64,000 nt of DNA from Desulfovibrio cuneatus DSM 11391 (GCF_000430005.1 NZ_KE387017.1:129715-193714); one strand, 5' to 3'; shown: positions 21,199-30,706, counted from the first letter of the stretch. The notes: generated by a model not told the origin, from the letters alone. Program-made: numbers and translations.

Positions 21199-21339
21199 GC
21201 TGAACCTCGTAAAAGTTATGATAAGTTTCCCCTCGGGAAAACCGGTGGGTGTGGTTGCAAACGGCTATTCCTACCCGCAATGTGGGCCTTTGACAAGCAA
21301 AAAATGGCGGGGACGAAAAATTCATGCAGGCTCTTTCTT

Positions 21340-21362
21340 TTCATACCCAACACTTATATACT
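21340..21362 (+). promoter_or_regulatory. Possible promoter of tlyA (leaderless transcript)
   Basis: TATACT at 21357-21362 is preceded, 17 bases earlier, by a weak TTTCTT (21334-21339). Transcription would start at about the tlyA ATG (21371), which has no Shine-Dalgarno sequence. Confidence 0.4.
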
Positions 21363-21370
21363 AATGCCAT

Positions 21371-22123
21371 ATGAAAAAAAAACAACCAGCTTCCGTCCTT
21401 GTTGCGGCCAGGGGCTTTGCCCCTTCTGAAGACGCAGCCCGGCGGCTTATTATGACCGGTCAGGTGTTTATGCAGGTGGGGCAGGGCAGTGTGCGGGTGG
21501 AAAAGCCCGGCCAACTGCTACCTCCGGAAACGATTCTCTTTCTGCATGGGGAAGAGCGCTTTGTCAGCCGTGGTGCCTACAAGCTGCTTACTGTCATAGA
21601 GCATTTTTCCCTGAATGTGCAGGGGCTTGTGTGCTTGGATGCAGGTGCTTCCACAGGGGGCTTTACCGACTGCCTGCTGCAACACGGTGCCAGTAAAGTA
21701 TATGCCGTGGATGTGGGGAAAAATCAGTTACATGAAAAATTGCGAGGGGAAAGCCGTGTTGTTTCCCTGGAAGGGGTAAACCTGCGCACTGCCCACCAGG
21801 ACCTTCTGCCGGAACAGGTAGACCTTATTGTGGCTGATGTTTCCTTTATTTCCCTGACCCAGGTGCTTCCCGCCTGTTTGCGCTGGCTCAAACCTGGGGG
21901 GCAGGTGGCTGCCCTTATTAAGCCCCAATTTGAAGTGGAGTCCCATGAAACTGTGCGCGGCGTGGTGCGTGAAGCAGCCCTGCGGCAAAAAGCCGTAGAA
22001 AAGGTCACCACCTTTGCGAAGGAAACACTGGGCCTGGACTTACATGGGGTGGTGCCCGCTGCGGTAAAGGGCCCTAAAGGAAATCAGGAATATTTAGCGT
22101 TATGGACGCTTATCGGTAAGTAG
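21371..22123 (+). CDS. tlyA: TlyA family rRNA (cytidine-2'-O)-methyltransferase
   Basis: 250 residues: N-terminal S4 RNA-binding domain (about 1-60) and an FtsJ-like Rossmann methyltransferase domain with CLDAGASTGGFTDCLLQ (SAM site), ALIKPQFEV and the C-terminal GPKGNQEYLAL. Members methylate 16S/23S rRNA or act as hemolysin-like proteins; rRNA methylation is the better supported role. No ribosome site precedes ATG. Convergent with the following gene. Confidence 0.88.
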   Translation: MKKKQPASVLVAARGFAPSEDAARRLIMTGQVFMQVGQGSVRVEKPGQLLPPETILFLHGEERFVSRGAYKLLTVIEHFSLNVQGLVCLDAGASTGGFTDCLLQHGASKVYAVDVGKNQLHEKLRGESRVVSLEGVNLRTAHQDLLPEQVDLIVADVSFISLTQVLPACLRWLKPGGQVAALIKPQFEVESHETVRGVVREAALRQKAVEKVTTFAKETLGLDLHGVVPAAVKGPKGNQEYLALWTLIGK

Positions 22124-22154
22124 CTGTTTTGGTCTAAATTCCTTGGCCCCGGAG

Positions 22155-22688
22155 TTATTCTTTTATAGCGGCAGCAGCAGCCCCAGGATTTTGTTTACCG
22201 GAAATGGTATGGGGGGTAAGGCGCAGCACGGCAGTGCTTTTCAGGGCCTCATCGCTAAAGGGCTGGTCTCCGGCTTTGGCTTGGGTGAGAATTGCCTGCA
22301 TGCCGGCTCGCGCTTCTTGCAGGGTTGTTACCTCTTCAAGGGTGCCTTCCATAAAAACGCTGGCATAGTGGGTGGTAATTTCGGTGGCACCGTGGCCTGG
22401 GTCGTACACGTCTGCCTTGCCCACCAGCACAGCACTTACCGGCAGCTTACCTCCGGCATCCTGTAGCATACGAATTTTGCGGCCCGCACGGGCGCTGTGC
22501 ATGTACAGGCATTGGTTGTGCCAACCAAAGTTCATGGGAACAAGGTAGGGTGCTTCGTGCCCTGGCAGGCCCAGCACAACATAATTGCTTTGGGTCATAA
22601 TGGCATCCAAGACTTTTGGGTCTTGTATTGCTCTGTCTTTACGGCGCACGCTACCTCTCCTTTTTGGGGTATCTGCCTGATCGTTCAT
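22155..22688 (-). CDS. Pyridoxamine 5'-phosphate oxidase family (flavin-binding) protein
   Basis: 177 residues from MNDQADTPKRRG at 22688. The split beta-barrel fold of FMN-binding nitroimidazole-resistance-like proteins is suggested by YVVLGLPGHEAPYLVPMNFGW, then CLYMHSARAGRKIRML and YASVFMEGTLEEV. Substrate unknown. The start overlaps the 3' end of the carboxypeptidase gene by 38 bases, so the two are probably co-transcribed; a longer in-frame start would lie deep inside that gene and is rejected. Confidence 0.8.
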   Translation of the reverse strand: MNDQADTPKRRGSVRRKDRAIQDPKVLDAIMTQSNYVVLGLPGHEAPYLVPMNFGWHNQCLYMHSARAGRKIRMLQDAGGKLPVSAVLVGKADVYDPGHGATEITTHYASVFMEGTLEEVTTLQEARAGMQAILTQAKAGDQPFSDEALKSTAVLRLTPHTISGKQNPGAAAAAIKE

Positions 22689-23688
22689 CGGAATAATTGC
22701 GCCGCTTGGGTGCCGGGGCTGGTGCCGCTTCCTGTGGGGAGGTAAAGCCGGAATCCATAAGGGCCGATATTTCCCGTGCGCGGGTGCTGCTGCTTGGGCT
22801 TCCCAGAAGCACCACAACCACACGTTTGGTGCCCCGCTTGGCAGTGGCAATAATGTTGAAGCCCGAAGCGTCTACATAGCCGGTTTTCAGGCCGTCTGCC
22901 CCGAAATATTTGTCCAGCAGGGGGTTGGCATTACGCTTTGTGTACCCCCGGTATTCCATGGTGCTGTGCCTGTGGTAGCGCTCCAGGTTTTGCGGGTAGG
23001 CGCGCAAATAGCTTCTGGCCAGGCTCAGCATGTCGGCGGGGGTGGTCACCTGCCCTTGGGCAGGCAGCCCACTGGCGTTTTTGAACAAACTGCTGCGCAT
23101 GCCCAGTTCCCTTGCCTTGCGGTTCAGCATCATGGCAAAGTTGGATTCTGTTCCCCCAAAAAACTCGGCAACCGCTACGCTTGCATCGTTGCCAGAAGCA
23201 ATGGCCATGCCGCGGAACAGGGTGTCCAGGCTTACTCTGTCGCCTGCACGCAACCCCATGCGGGAAGGCTGGGCGTTGGCAGCATTGGCGCTAACCGTAA
23301 CAATGGTTTCAGGGCCAAGCTTGCGGGCCCGCATAAGGTCGTGTGCCACATACATGGAAAGTATTTTTGTGAGGGAAGCAGGTGGAATGCTGACGTTTTC
23401 CCCTTGGGAAAACAGCACCTTGCCGGCATTCATGTCAAAAACGATAGCACCACGGTAGGGCTGGTTTGTGGCAGCCCTTTTTTGGCGGCTTTTTCTTTTG
23501 GACCCTTTGGTTTTCGTTCTTTTCTTGGAAATTTTTTTGGTGTTGTCTACAGCTGCCAGGAGTTGGGTGTCTTCATGGGCAGCAGCGGCTGCTTGTGGGC
23601 TTAAGGCCACCGGGGCAGCCAGAAAAAGGCAGAAGCATAGGCAGGCGGAAAGGGCAAAGCGTGAGGCGCGGGTAAGATTATTCAGCAC
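22651..23688 (-). CDS. D-alanyl-D-alanine carboxypeptidase (peptidase S11)
   Basis: 345 residues, periplasmic peptidoglycan-trimming enzyme. Signal peptide (about 1-37, AAAAA end), a very basic linker (about 51-72), then the penicillin-binding active site: SLTK (Ser105, Lys108), SGN (165-167), KTG (268-270). The usual C-terminal domain of PBP5/6 is missing; a basic, Pro/Ala-rich tail ends the protein, so it is the short DacC/DacD-like form. Confidence 0.93.
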   Translation of the reverse strand: MLNNLTRASRFALSACLCFCLFLAAPVALSPQAAAAAHEDTQLLAAVDNTKKISKKRTKTKGSKRKSRQKRAATNQPYRGAIVFDMNAGKVLFSQGENVSIPPASLTKILSMYVAHDLMRARKLGPETIVTVSANAANAQPSRMGLRAGDRVSLDTLFRGMAIASGNDASVAVAEFFGGTESNFAMMLNRKARELGMRSSLFKNASGLPAQGQVTTPADMLSLARSYLRAYPQNLERYHRHSTMEYRGYTKRNANPLLDKYFGADGLKTGYVDASGFNIIATAKRGTKRVVVVLLGSPSSSTRAREISALMDSGFTSPQEAAPAPAPKRRNYSDERSGRYPKKER

Positions 23689-23746
23689 GAACAGGCTCCG
23701 GAAGCAGGGTGAGAGCGCCGGGGGTAGCCCGAAACGCTTGAAAAAT

Positions 23747-23774
23747 GCACCCTGGTGAGCATAGAGCAGGGTGC
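23747..23774 (-). terminator. Hairpin upstream of the carboxypeptidase gene
   Basis: Minus strand GCACCCTG-N12-CAGGGTGC followed by ATTTTTC, about 60 bases before the carboxypeptidase start. Terminator-shaped but placed in a probable 5' leader, so attenuation is possible. Confidence 0.4.
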
Positions 23775-23941
23775 TTGTGCCAAATGTTTTCCTTTAATGC
23801 GCCAATCTGTCCAGAAGGTCAACCCAAACATGGCAAAAACCGTATACTTGGCGCTGCATAGCTTACTGCGACTGCTTTTTGTTGCTTGCCTGTTGTTGCG
23901 CAAACACAGCATTTACCAGGTTGCATGCAGCGTACCGCGCC

Positions 23942-24104
23942 ATGTGCTATAGTGTCTTTTTTTAGTACACATTGTGGGCTTTCCTGCTTGCTTTGGGGAA
24001 AGCTCTTGGGGTAAGGTGGCCGTTGCTTAATTACTGGATGTGATTCAGGAAAGCGTTCATGGTGCGGGTGTTACATGCCATGTGCCGTATCTACAGGAGT
24101 ATCT
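23942..24104 (+). promoter_or_regulatory. metA promoter and structured leader
   Basis: Extended -10 TG-C-TATAGT (TATAGT at 23948-23953) with no good -35. The following leader of about 145 bases contains a 9-base stem GGGCTTTCC...GGAAAGCTC and a CATGG...CCATG hairpin before the ribosome site. Between 23775 and 23941 I see no gene. A methionine-related control element is plausible, but no known riboswitch core was recognised. Confidence 0.4.
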
Positions 24105-25058
24105 ATGCCCATAAACATTCCCATTGATTTACCGGCATTTCGGGCTCTTTCCGATGAGAATATATTTGTCATGGCAGAAGATCGGGCGCAAAGCCAAGAT
24201 GTACGCCCGCTGCAAATAGCCATTGTTAATTTGATGCCAACAAAAATTGCTACAGAAATTCAGCTGCTGCGTTTGCTCAGCAATTCTCCCATTCAGGTAG
24301 ACATTACCTTGATCCGGGCGGAGAACCATATTTCGCGCAACACTTCCACTGCTCACCTGGAGCGTTTTTATACAGGCCACTCCAAGCTCAATAACCGTAA
24401 GTTTGACGGCATGATTATTACCGGGGCGCCTGTGGAACAACTGCCCTTTGAGGAAGTGGATTACTGGGACGAGCTGTGTGCCATTATGGAATACAGCAAG
24501 GAACATGTGTTTTCCACCCTGCACATTTGCTGGGGCGCGCAAGCCGGGCTTTTTTACCATTACGGTGTGCCCAAACAGCCCCTGCCTGAAAAAATGTTTG
24601 GGGTGTTTCCCCACCGCCTTGCCAGCCATACGGTGCCCTTGTTCCGTGGGTTTGATGACGAGTTTTTTATGCCTCATTCCCGCCACACGGAAGTACGCTA
24701 TGAAGACCTGCAAGGCATACCTGGCCTGCGGGTGCTGGCCTGTTCGCAGGAAGCCGGGGTGTGCATTGTGGGGGCAGAAGAAAGCCGCCAGTTTTTTGTA
24801 ACCGGGCACTTTGAATACGACGCCAACACCCTGGCCCTGGAATATCAGCGTGATGTGGGCAAAGGTTTGCCCATTGGTGTGCCAGCCAACTATTATCCTG
24901 ATGACAACCCAACCCTGCCCCCCCTTGTGCGGTGGCGTTCCCATGCCAGCCTGTTTTTTTCCAACTGGCTGAATTACTATGTCTATCAGGCTACTCCCTT
25001 TGAACTGGACAATATCGGAGCGTGCTCATTGCCTGAGCATAAAAAAAGCGCTCAATAA
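24105..25058 (+). CDS. metA: Homoserine O-acetyltransferase (MetA family)
   Basis: 317 residues from ATG 24105 (GGAG upstream). First step of methionine synthesis from homoserine. Catalytic Cys142 (HICWGAQAG), His235 and Glu237 (GHFEYD) are present. Position 111 is Glu ([16 protein letters not shown]), the residue known to give acetyl-CoA specificity in MetA proteins, where succinyl users have Gly. The next gene, 10 bases downstream, uses O-acetylhomoserine, which fits. Confidence 0.93.
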   Translation: MPINIPIDLPAFRALSDENIFVMAEDRAQSQDVRPLQIAIVNLMPTKIATEIQLLRLLSNSPIQVDITLIRAENHISRNTSTAHLERFYTGHSKLNNRKFDGMIITGAPVEQLPFEEVDYWDELCAIMEYSKEHVFSTLHICWGAQAGLFYHYGVPKQPLPEKMFGVFPHRLASHTVPLFRGFDDEFFMPHSRHTEVRYEDLQGIPGLRVLACSQEAGVCIVGAEESRQFFVTGHFEYDANTLALEYQRDVGKGLPIGVPANYYPDDNPTLPPLVRWRSHASLFFSNWLNYYVYQATPFELDNIGACSLPEHKKSAQ

Positions 25059-25068
25059 GGATTCACCC

Positions 25069-26373
25069 ATGAAAGTGAAACACTTTGAAACGTTGGCTAT
25101 TCATGCTTCAAACAACAAGGCAGACCCCACCGGAGCCCATGCTGTGCCTGTGCACCGTACTTCTGCCTATCTGTTTAAAAACTCGGCCCATGCCGCAGAC
25201 CTGTTTGCCTTGAAGGTACCGGGTAACATCTACACCCGCCTTGGCAACCCCACCCAGGATTCACTGGAAGCACGTCTGGCCCTGCTGGAAAATGGGGGCA
25301 AGCCTGGTGCTTCTGCCCTGGCCCTGGCTTCCGGCACTTCCGCTATTTTTTACGCCATCATCAACCTTGCCGGGCAGGGGGATGAAATTGTGGCTGCCAA
25401 CAACCTGTATGGCGGCACCTATACCATGTTCGATACCATTCTGCCCCAGTTTGGCATAACCACTCGCTTCGTTCACCCCGGCAAGCTGGATGCATTTGCT
25501 GCCGCCATAACGCCCCGCACCCGCGCCGTGTATGTGGAAACCGTGGGCAACCCTTCCCTGGATATGGTGGATTTGGAAGCACTGGCAACCCTGGCCCACA
25601 GCCACGGCCTGCCCCTGGTGGTGGATTCCACCTTTACCACCCCCTACCTGTGCCGTCCTTTTGAGCATGGGGCAGACATTGTGGTGCATTCCCTTACCAA
25701 ATGGATTGGCGGGCATGGCACCGGCCTTGGGGGCGTTGTGGTGGATTCCGGCAAATTCGATTGGACCAACCCGCGCTTTACCCTGTATAATGAGCCCGAT
25801 AACGGCTACCACGGGCTGCGCTGGGGGCACGACCTTGGCGGCTTGCCACCGTTTATTACCCGTATGCGTACTGTTCCCCTGCGCAACCTTGGGGCCTGCA
25901 TTGCGCCAGATAATTCCTGGCTGTTCCTGCAGGGGCTTGAAACCTTGAGCCTGCGCATGGAACGCCACAGCAGCAACGCCCTGGCTGTAGCCACGTTTTT
26001 GGCAAAACACCCCAAAGTGGCCTGGGTGCGTTACCCCGGGCTGGAAAGTGACCCTGCCTACCCCTTGGCCTGCAAATATTTGCCACGCGGGGCCGGGGGC
26101 ATGGTGGTGTTTGGCATTAAGGGCACAGACGCAGGGGGCGGCAAAGCTGCCGGGCAGCGGTTTATTGATGCATTGGAGCTTTTTTCCCAGGTGGCAAACG
26201 TGGGCGACGCCAAAAGCCTGGCCCTGCACCCGGCAAGTACAACCCATTCCCAGCTTTCCAATAAAGACCAGGAAGAGGCCGGACTGAAGCCGGAGCTGGT
26301 GCGCCTTTCCATTGGTATTGAACATGTGGACGATATTCTGGAAGACCTGGAGCAGAGCCTGAAAAAAGCTTAG
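25069..26373 (+). CDS. metY: O-acetylhomoserine sulfhydrylase
   Basis: 434 residues, Cys/Met-metabolism PLP enzyme. PLP lysine Lys211 in [22 protein letters not shown] and the N-terminal HFETLAIHA are typical of O-acetylhomoserine aminocarboxypropyltransferases. It would combine O-acetylhomoserine with sulfide to give homocysteine, natural for a sulfide-producing organism. Start ATG 25069 (AAGG upstream); an earlier frame into metA is rejected. Ends with a strong terminator. Confidence 0.93.
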   Translation: MKVKHFETLAIHASNNKADPTGAHAVPVHRTSAYLFKNSAHAADLFALKVPGNIYTRLGNPTQDSLEARLALLENGGKPGASALALASGTSAIFYAIINLAGQGDEIVAANNLYGGTYTMFDTILPQFGITTRFVHPGKLDAFAAAITPRTRAVYVETVGNPSLDMVDLEALATLAHSHGLPLVVDSTFTTPYLCRPFEHGADIVVHSLTKWIGGHGTGLGGVVVDSGKFDWTNPRFTLYNEPDNGYHGLRWGHDLGGLPPFITRMRTVPLRNLGACIAPDNSWLFLQGLETLSLRMERHSSNALAVATFLAKHPKVAWVRYPGLESDPAYPLACKYLPRGAGGMVVFGIKGTDAGGGKAAGQRFIDALELFSQVANVGDAKSLALHPASTTHSQLSNKDQEEAGLKPELVRLSIGIEHVDDILEDLEQSLKKA

Positions 26374-26390
26374 CCAAGTGTGTTATGCAT

Positions 26391-26428
26391 GTGGGCAGAA
26401 AGGTGCTTCCTTTCTGCCCACTTTTTTT
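26391..26428 (+). terminator. Terminator of metA-metY
   Basis: Perfect 13-base stem GTGGGCAGAAAGG / CCTTTCTGCCCAC, loop TGCTT, followed by seven T. Confidence 0.95.
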
Positions 26429-26514
26429 GTTTGCATGGCTGAGGGAAGTGGGCGTAAAGTTGGTCAGCGTGTGTTCAATGCAGGAATACACAACTAAATT
26501 GCCACGAGGTACCT

Positions 26515-27213
26515 ATGCCGCTCATATTGTTTGCTTTCATGTGGGCAATGCTCTTTTTTCCCATAAATGCCTTTGCAGACGACTTTACCCCGGAACGCTT
26601 TGATTGTAGCAACAGTCAGCGGTATTATGTGGTGCAGGTGCCCTCACACGATTTTTCACAAGGGCCTGAACTGGCGCAGACGTATACGGATGCCAACCGC
26701 ATTGACCTTGCACACCTCTGGCAACAGGGCATGTCAATTTGGAATTATGGGGGGCAGCGTTTTTGTAACCTAGGCTTGTTGCCCGTAGGAAAATCGGTTA
26801 CCGTGCTGGGTGATGATTTTGGGGCCAGGAATCCTCTTTTTATCTATTTTTCTTTCCGTAAGTTACATGTTTTTGACGCCAATGAAGACGGCATTTTGGA
26901 AATTGCCCTTATCGAATATGTTGATGGGGGGTTTTACCAAGTAACAGTGCTTGGTGGCTGCCCAGAGAGTTATTATATACCTGTGGCGCAGTTTGTTGCA
27001 CGAAGGGTGCAGCAGAATGGCATCTGGATTCAGCCAGAAAATTTTGTTTTTGGCGATTATCATGCCTGGCCGGAATTTGTAGTGGAAGCCCCTGCCAAGC
27101 TCACGGGAAATTTGTATAGCAAACAGAAAAATTGGGCTGTGCGGCAATGGCGTTTTACTACCAAGGCTGGCAAGTATACGGAAACAGTTATAAAACGCTT
27201 GCCCGATGCATAA
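26515..27213 (+). CDS. Unknown exported protein
   Basis: 232 residues, not recognised. A clear signal peptide (about 1-21, ending INAFA) precedes a soluble region rich in aromatic residues, with four cysteines (FDCSNS, RFCNLG, GGCPES positions). The segment FRKLHVFDANEDGILEIALIEYVDGG resembles a short EF-hand/FG-GAP-like Asp loop (DANEDG), so calcium binding is conceivable but unproven. Good SD (GAGG, five bases). It lies 74 bases upstream of the FIST gene in the same direction and may belong to that sensory unit. It is more AT-rich than its neighbours. Confidence 0.75.
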   Translation: MPLILFAFMWAMLFFPINAFADDFTPERFDCSNSQRYYVVQVPSHDFSQGPELAQTYTDANRIDLAHLWQQGMSIWNYGGQRFCNLGLLPVGKSVTVLGDDFGARNPLFIYFSFRKLHVFDANEDGILEIALIEYVDGGFYQVTVLGGCPESYYIPVAQFVARRVQQNGIWIQPENFVFGDYHAWPEFVVEAPAKLTGNLYSKQKNWAVRQWRFTTKAGKYTETVIKRLPDA

Positions 27214-27287
27214 TGCATGGCCAGGGCGTAGCTTAGGCAGTTTTTGGTAAACAGGTACAATGGCTGTTAATAAAGGGAAGTGAACTC

Positions 27288-28442
27288 ATGATACAGATGT
27301 ATACCGCACGTACAGCAGAAGCTGATGAACTGGAATATGCACTGCAAGAAATTCAAGAGCAGATTGACTTTACGGCCTTGAAACAAAATTCCTGTGGGAT
27401 TATGCTGTGCCATATGGATTATATTGAAAGTGGTCTGGTAAAGGCCCTATGCGAAGCGTTGCCGTTTCCTACCATTGGCATGACTTCCATGGCCAGTGCG
27501 GACCAACGTGGACATAGCCTTTTTGAACTTACCCTGACAGTGCTTACCAGTGATGAAGTGACGTTTGCAGTGGGCATGACAGACAATATTACCCGTGCCA
27601 ACCACAAGCAGGAAATAGAGGGCTTGTATGCCGCACTGCGCACCCGCGTGCCCAGTGACCCGGCCATGATTATTACCCTTGCGCCCCACGTGCACGACGT
27701 GGCCGGGTATGAGGTGGTGGCGGTTATGGACGCGGCCTGCAATGGAATTCCCATTTGGGGGTCCATTACCTGCGGTGTTGATTTTGCCTATGAGGCAGTG
27801 CAAACCGTGTGCAATGGAAAGCACTTGCAACGGGGGCTGGCCATGATGCTTGTGCATGGCCCGGTGGAGCCCAGATTTATTGTATCTTCTTTGCCAGAAC
27901 GTAACATTACCAACAACCGCGCCATTATTACGAAAAGTAAGGGCTCTATTTTGTATGAAATTAATGACATGCCCGTGCTGGACTACCTGGCTACCGTTGG
28001 GTTGGTTATTAATAAAGAAAATATTACCACAACTCCATTAATGGTGTATTATGATGCCGCCAAAGCCCCTGTGGCCCTTAGTTTTTATACGTTATTTGAT
28101 GATGGTTCCGTGTTAACCGGGGGTGAACTGCCTGAGGGAACTTCCTTTGCTGTGGGTAACATTGATGCAGAAGGTATTGTGGAGTCTGCCCAATGGGCCA
28201 TTAAACAGATACTGGCCTGCCCGAGCAGGCAGGCAACACTGTTGTTTCCATGTGTAACAAGATATATTATGCTGGCTCCAGAACAAGACCGCGAACTTGC
28301 CCTGATTGAAGAAAGTCTTGGCAAAAAAGGCTCGCCTTTTATGATGGGGTATTCCGGCGGTGAAATTTGCCCCATGCCCGGGCCAGACGGAACCTTGCGC
28401 AACCGTTTCCACAACTACACCTTTTGTGCGTGCATTTTGTAG
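27288..28442 (+). CDS. FIST domain sensory protein
   Basis: 384 residues, cytoplasmic, no membrane segment. FIST_N region in the first half (GIMLCHMDYIESGLVKALCEALP, then IGMTSMASADQ) and FIST_C at the end (GYSGGEICPMPGPDGTLRNRFHNYTFCACIL). FIST proteins are thought to bind small ligands and pass signals to kinases or c-di-GMP enzymes. The next gene, 42 bases downstream, is a hybrid histidine kinase lacking its own periplasmic sensor, so this protein probably supplies its input. Confidence 0.87.
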   Translation: MIQMYTARTAEADELEYALQEIQEQIDFTALKQNSCGIMLCHMDYIESGLVKALCEALPFPTIGMTSMASADQRGHSLFELTLTVLTSDEVTFAVGMTDNITRANHKQEIEGLYAALRTRVPSDPAMIITLAPHVHDVAGYEVVAVMDAACNGIPIWGSITCGVDFAYEAVQTVCNGKHLQRGLAMMLVHGPVEPRFIVSSLPERNITNNRAIITKSKGSILYEINDMPVLDYLATVGLVINKENITTTPLMVYYDAAKAPVALSFYTLFDDGSVLTGGELPEGTSFAVGNIDAEGIVESAQWAIKQILACPSRQATLLFPCVTRYIMLAPEQDRELALIEESLGKKGSPFMMGYSGGEICPMPGPDGTLRNRFHNYTFCACIL

Positions 28443-28484
28443 GCAAGGCCCTTTGGTTTTGCTATTTTTTTGAGGGAAGTAATT

Positions 28485-30230
28485 GTGAATAATCCTGAAT
28501 CAGAGATGGATGCCCTTGCCACACTGGCGCAGCTTGAACGGGAAAACCGTAAGTTGCGGCGTGAAATTGGGCACCTCAAAACCACCATTACCCAAGAAAA
28601 ACTTGCTTCCCTCACCATGCTGAACCAGCAAAAGGCCAGTACGTTTATTCAGCGGGAACGGGAACGTTATTTGGCGTTGTTACTTGCTAACTCTCCCAGC
28701 ATTATTTTGTTTCTTGGGCAAACAGGGCGCATAGAGTTTTGTACGGAATACTTTGTTTTCAAAGTGGGTTTTTCCAACACTTCCGAGGTGTTGGGGCTTC
28801 CCTTGGAAGAACTTGTAGCCCCCTTTCTTACCCTTGCCGAGCATGAGCAGCTCATGGGGCATATCCGTTCTGTGCTGGTGGACAACTCCCCCATTGCTGT
28901 GGATGTGCCCTTTAATTTTGATAATGACGGCAGCGGTGAAGAATATACAGGGGTACTGGTGCCCATGAATGATCAGGAACAGCACACCAAAGGGGTGTTG
29001 TTGCTCTTGCAAGACGTGACCGACCTGAAACGTTCACGCGAAGAGGCCCTGGAGGCCAGCAAAGCCAAAAGTGCGTTCCTTTCCAACATGAGCCATGAAA
29101 TTCGTACGCCCATGAATGCCATTATTGGCATGACAACTATAGGCATGCGTGAACAAAGTATTGAACGCAAAGACAATGCATTTAAAGCAATTGACAGTGC
29201 TTCCAAACACCTATTGGGTGTTATTAATGACATTTTGGATATATCCAAAATAGAATCAGGCAAAATGGAAATTTCTCCCATTGCCTTTCAGTTTACCAAG
29301 ATGCTGGACACGGTTGCCAATGTGGTGTTGCAGGCCATTCAAAGCAAGCGCCAGCACTTTGCCCTTGAAGTTGACCCGGCCATTCCCAAGGTGGTGAAAG
29401 GCGACGACCAGCGCCTGGCCCAGGTCATTACTAATATTCTCTCCAATGCTTCCAAATTTACCCCGGAACAGGGTCACATTATCCTTTCTGTCAAGCTTTT
29501 GCACAACGCACACAATGCTTGCACCGTGCTTGTGGCTGTGAAGGATTCAGGCATTGGCCTTTCACCGGAAGAGCAGGCAAAGCTGTTTACCATTTTCCAG
29601 CAGGCAGAAGCAGGCACGGCCCGTAAATATGGTGGCAGCGGCCTGGGCTTGGCCCTTTCTAAGCACATTGTGGAGCTTATGGGGGGTACTATTGGGGTGG
29701 AATCGAAAAAAGGGAAGGGTTCCCGCTTTTTCTTTTCCGTACAGCTTGGCATTCCTGACCAGCAGGAAATTGCGCTGCAAGAGAGCATGGCAATTTTGTG
29801 TGAAGGGAATAGGGATTGCAACAAGCCAGAGAATGATTACTCCGGGCATGTTATATTGCTGGTAGATGACATTGATATCAATTTGGAAATTGTGGCTACA
29901 CTGCTGGAACCCACCAACGTGGGTATTGATATGGCCAAAAGCGGTAAAGAAGCGTTTGAGGCTTTTGTGGCCAACCCGGCGCGGTATTCCTTGATTCTTA
30001 TGGATTTGCAAATGCCGGAACTTGATGGCCTGCAAGCCACGGAAATGATACGAGGGCTTGCCGTGCCAGAAGCTGCCAGCATACCCATTATTGCCATGAC
30101 AGCCAACGTGTTTAAAGAAGATGTGGAAAAATGCATGAAAGTTGGCATGAATGGGCATTTGGGGAAACCCATTGTAATGGAAGAGGTGGAGAAGGTGCTG
30201 GCGCAGTATTTGAAGGGGAAGAAGGGGTAG
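28485..30230 (+). CDS. Hybrid sensor histidine kinase / response regulator
   Basis: 581 residues from GTG 28485 (GAGGGAAG upstream; an in-frame TTG at 28470 lies on top of that site). Order: coiled coil (about 10-60), PAS domain (about 63-180), HisKA with His204 in FLSNMSHEIRTPMNA, HATPase (about 310-430, with FTIFQQAEAGTARKYGGSGLGL), receiver domain (about 455-575) with phospho-acceptor Asp507 (LILMDLQMPELDG). No membrane span, so it is cytoplasmic. It pairs with the upstream FIST gene. No output domain, so a separate partner is needed. Confidence 0.94.
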   Translation: MNNPESEMDALATLAQLERENRKLRREIGHLKTTITQEKLASLTMLNQQKASTFIQRERERYLALLLANSPSIILFLGQTGRIEFCTEYFVFKVGFSNTSEVLGLPLEELVAPFLTLAEHEQLMGHIRSVLVDNSPIAVDVPFNFDNDGSGEEYTGVLVPMNDQEQHTKGVLLLLQDVTDLKRSREEALEASKAKSAFLSNMSHEIRTPMNAIIGMTTIGMREQSIERKDNAFKAIDSASKHLLGVINDILDISKIESGKMEISPIAFQFTKMLDTVANVVLQAIQSKRQHFALEVDPAIPKVVKGDDQRLAQVITNILSNASKFTPEQGHIILSVKLLHNAHNACTVLVAVKDSGIGLSPEEQAKLFTIFQQAEAGTARKYGGSGLGLALSKHIVELMGGTIGVESKKGKGSRFFFSVQLGIPDQQEIALQESMAILCEGNRDCNKPENDYSGHVILLVDDIDINLEIVATLLEPTNVGIDMAKSGKEAFEAFVANPARYSLILMDLQMPELDGLQATEMIRGLAVPEAASIPIIAMTANVFKEDVEKCMKVGMNGHLGKPIVMEEVEKVLAQYLKGKKG

Positions 30231-30265
30231 TAGGTTTTTTTAGAAGAATATGGAGATGTGAGAAT

Positions 30266-30299
30266 GGGGGGCGCACTGTGGTGCGCCCCCCGTTTTTGT
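30266..30299 (+). terminator. Terminator of the FIST-kinase unit
   Basis: Perfect 11-base stem GGGGGGCGCAC / GTGCGCCCCCC, four-base loop, then GTTTTTGTTTT. Confidence 0.93.
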
Positions 30300-30360
30300 T
30301 TTAGGGGGAAAGGGAGTGTGTGAGTATGTGCGGCGTGCCGCTGCGCCAGTCTGTTATTTC

Positions 30361-30681
30361 TTGTTTTGTTTGCCGCTCCGCTTGGGGTGGAAACACGAAG
30401 TTTTTTCGTTTGGCAAGGCTTAAGCCCCCAGCACCGTCATCCCCGCGCAGGCGGGGATCCAGTATTTTTAGTGGGTTAGGTGTTTTTTTGCGGCGCAAGC
30501 GTCACACCATTCCTCTATTCTTGTTTTGTTTGCCGCTCCGCTTGGGGTGGAAACACGAAGTTTTTTCGTTTGGCAAGGCTTAAGCCCCCAGCACCGTCAT
30601 CCCCGCGCAGGCGGGGATCCAGTATTTTTAGTGGGTTAGGTGTTTTTTTTGCGGCGCAAGCGCCACACCATTCCTCTTTTC
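30361..30681 (+). repeat. Tandem 160-bp repeat (family D), two units
   Basis: Units 30361-30520 and 30521-30681 are nearly identical; differences are a T-tract length change and two or three substitutions. Each holds TTTGCCGCTCCGCTTGGGG, the family A arm TTTTTTCGTTTGGCAAGGC, and the palindrome ATCCCCGCGCAGGCGGGGAT, a type of repeat seen in many bacterial genomes. A third unit begins at about 30692 but diverges. A related sequence lies at 57998-58138. Confidence 0.9.
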
Positions 30682-30706
30682 TCTTCATTCATCCGCTCCG
30701 CTTGGG

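Noticed and set aside
23755-23952. Small plus-strand frame between the carboxypeptidase gene and metA
   Set aside because: No ribosome site, no family pattern, and it runs through a probable promoter.
23954-24104. A SAM-I or SAM-II riboswitch upstream of metA
   Set aside because: Stems exist, but the conserved cores of those classes are not recognisable.
30361-30681. Tandem direct repeat considered as a CRISPR array
   Set aside because: Only two 160-bp units with no spacer variation and no cas genes nearby.
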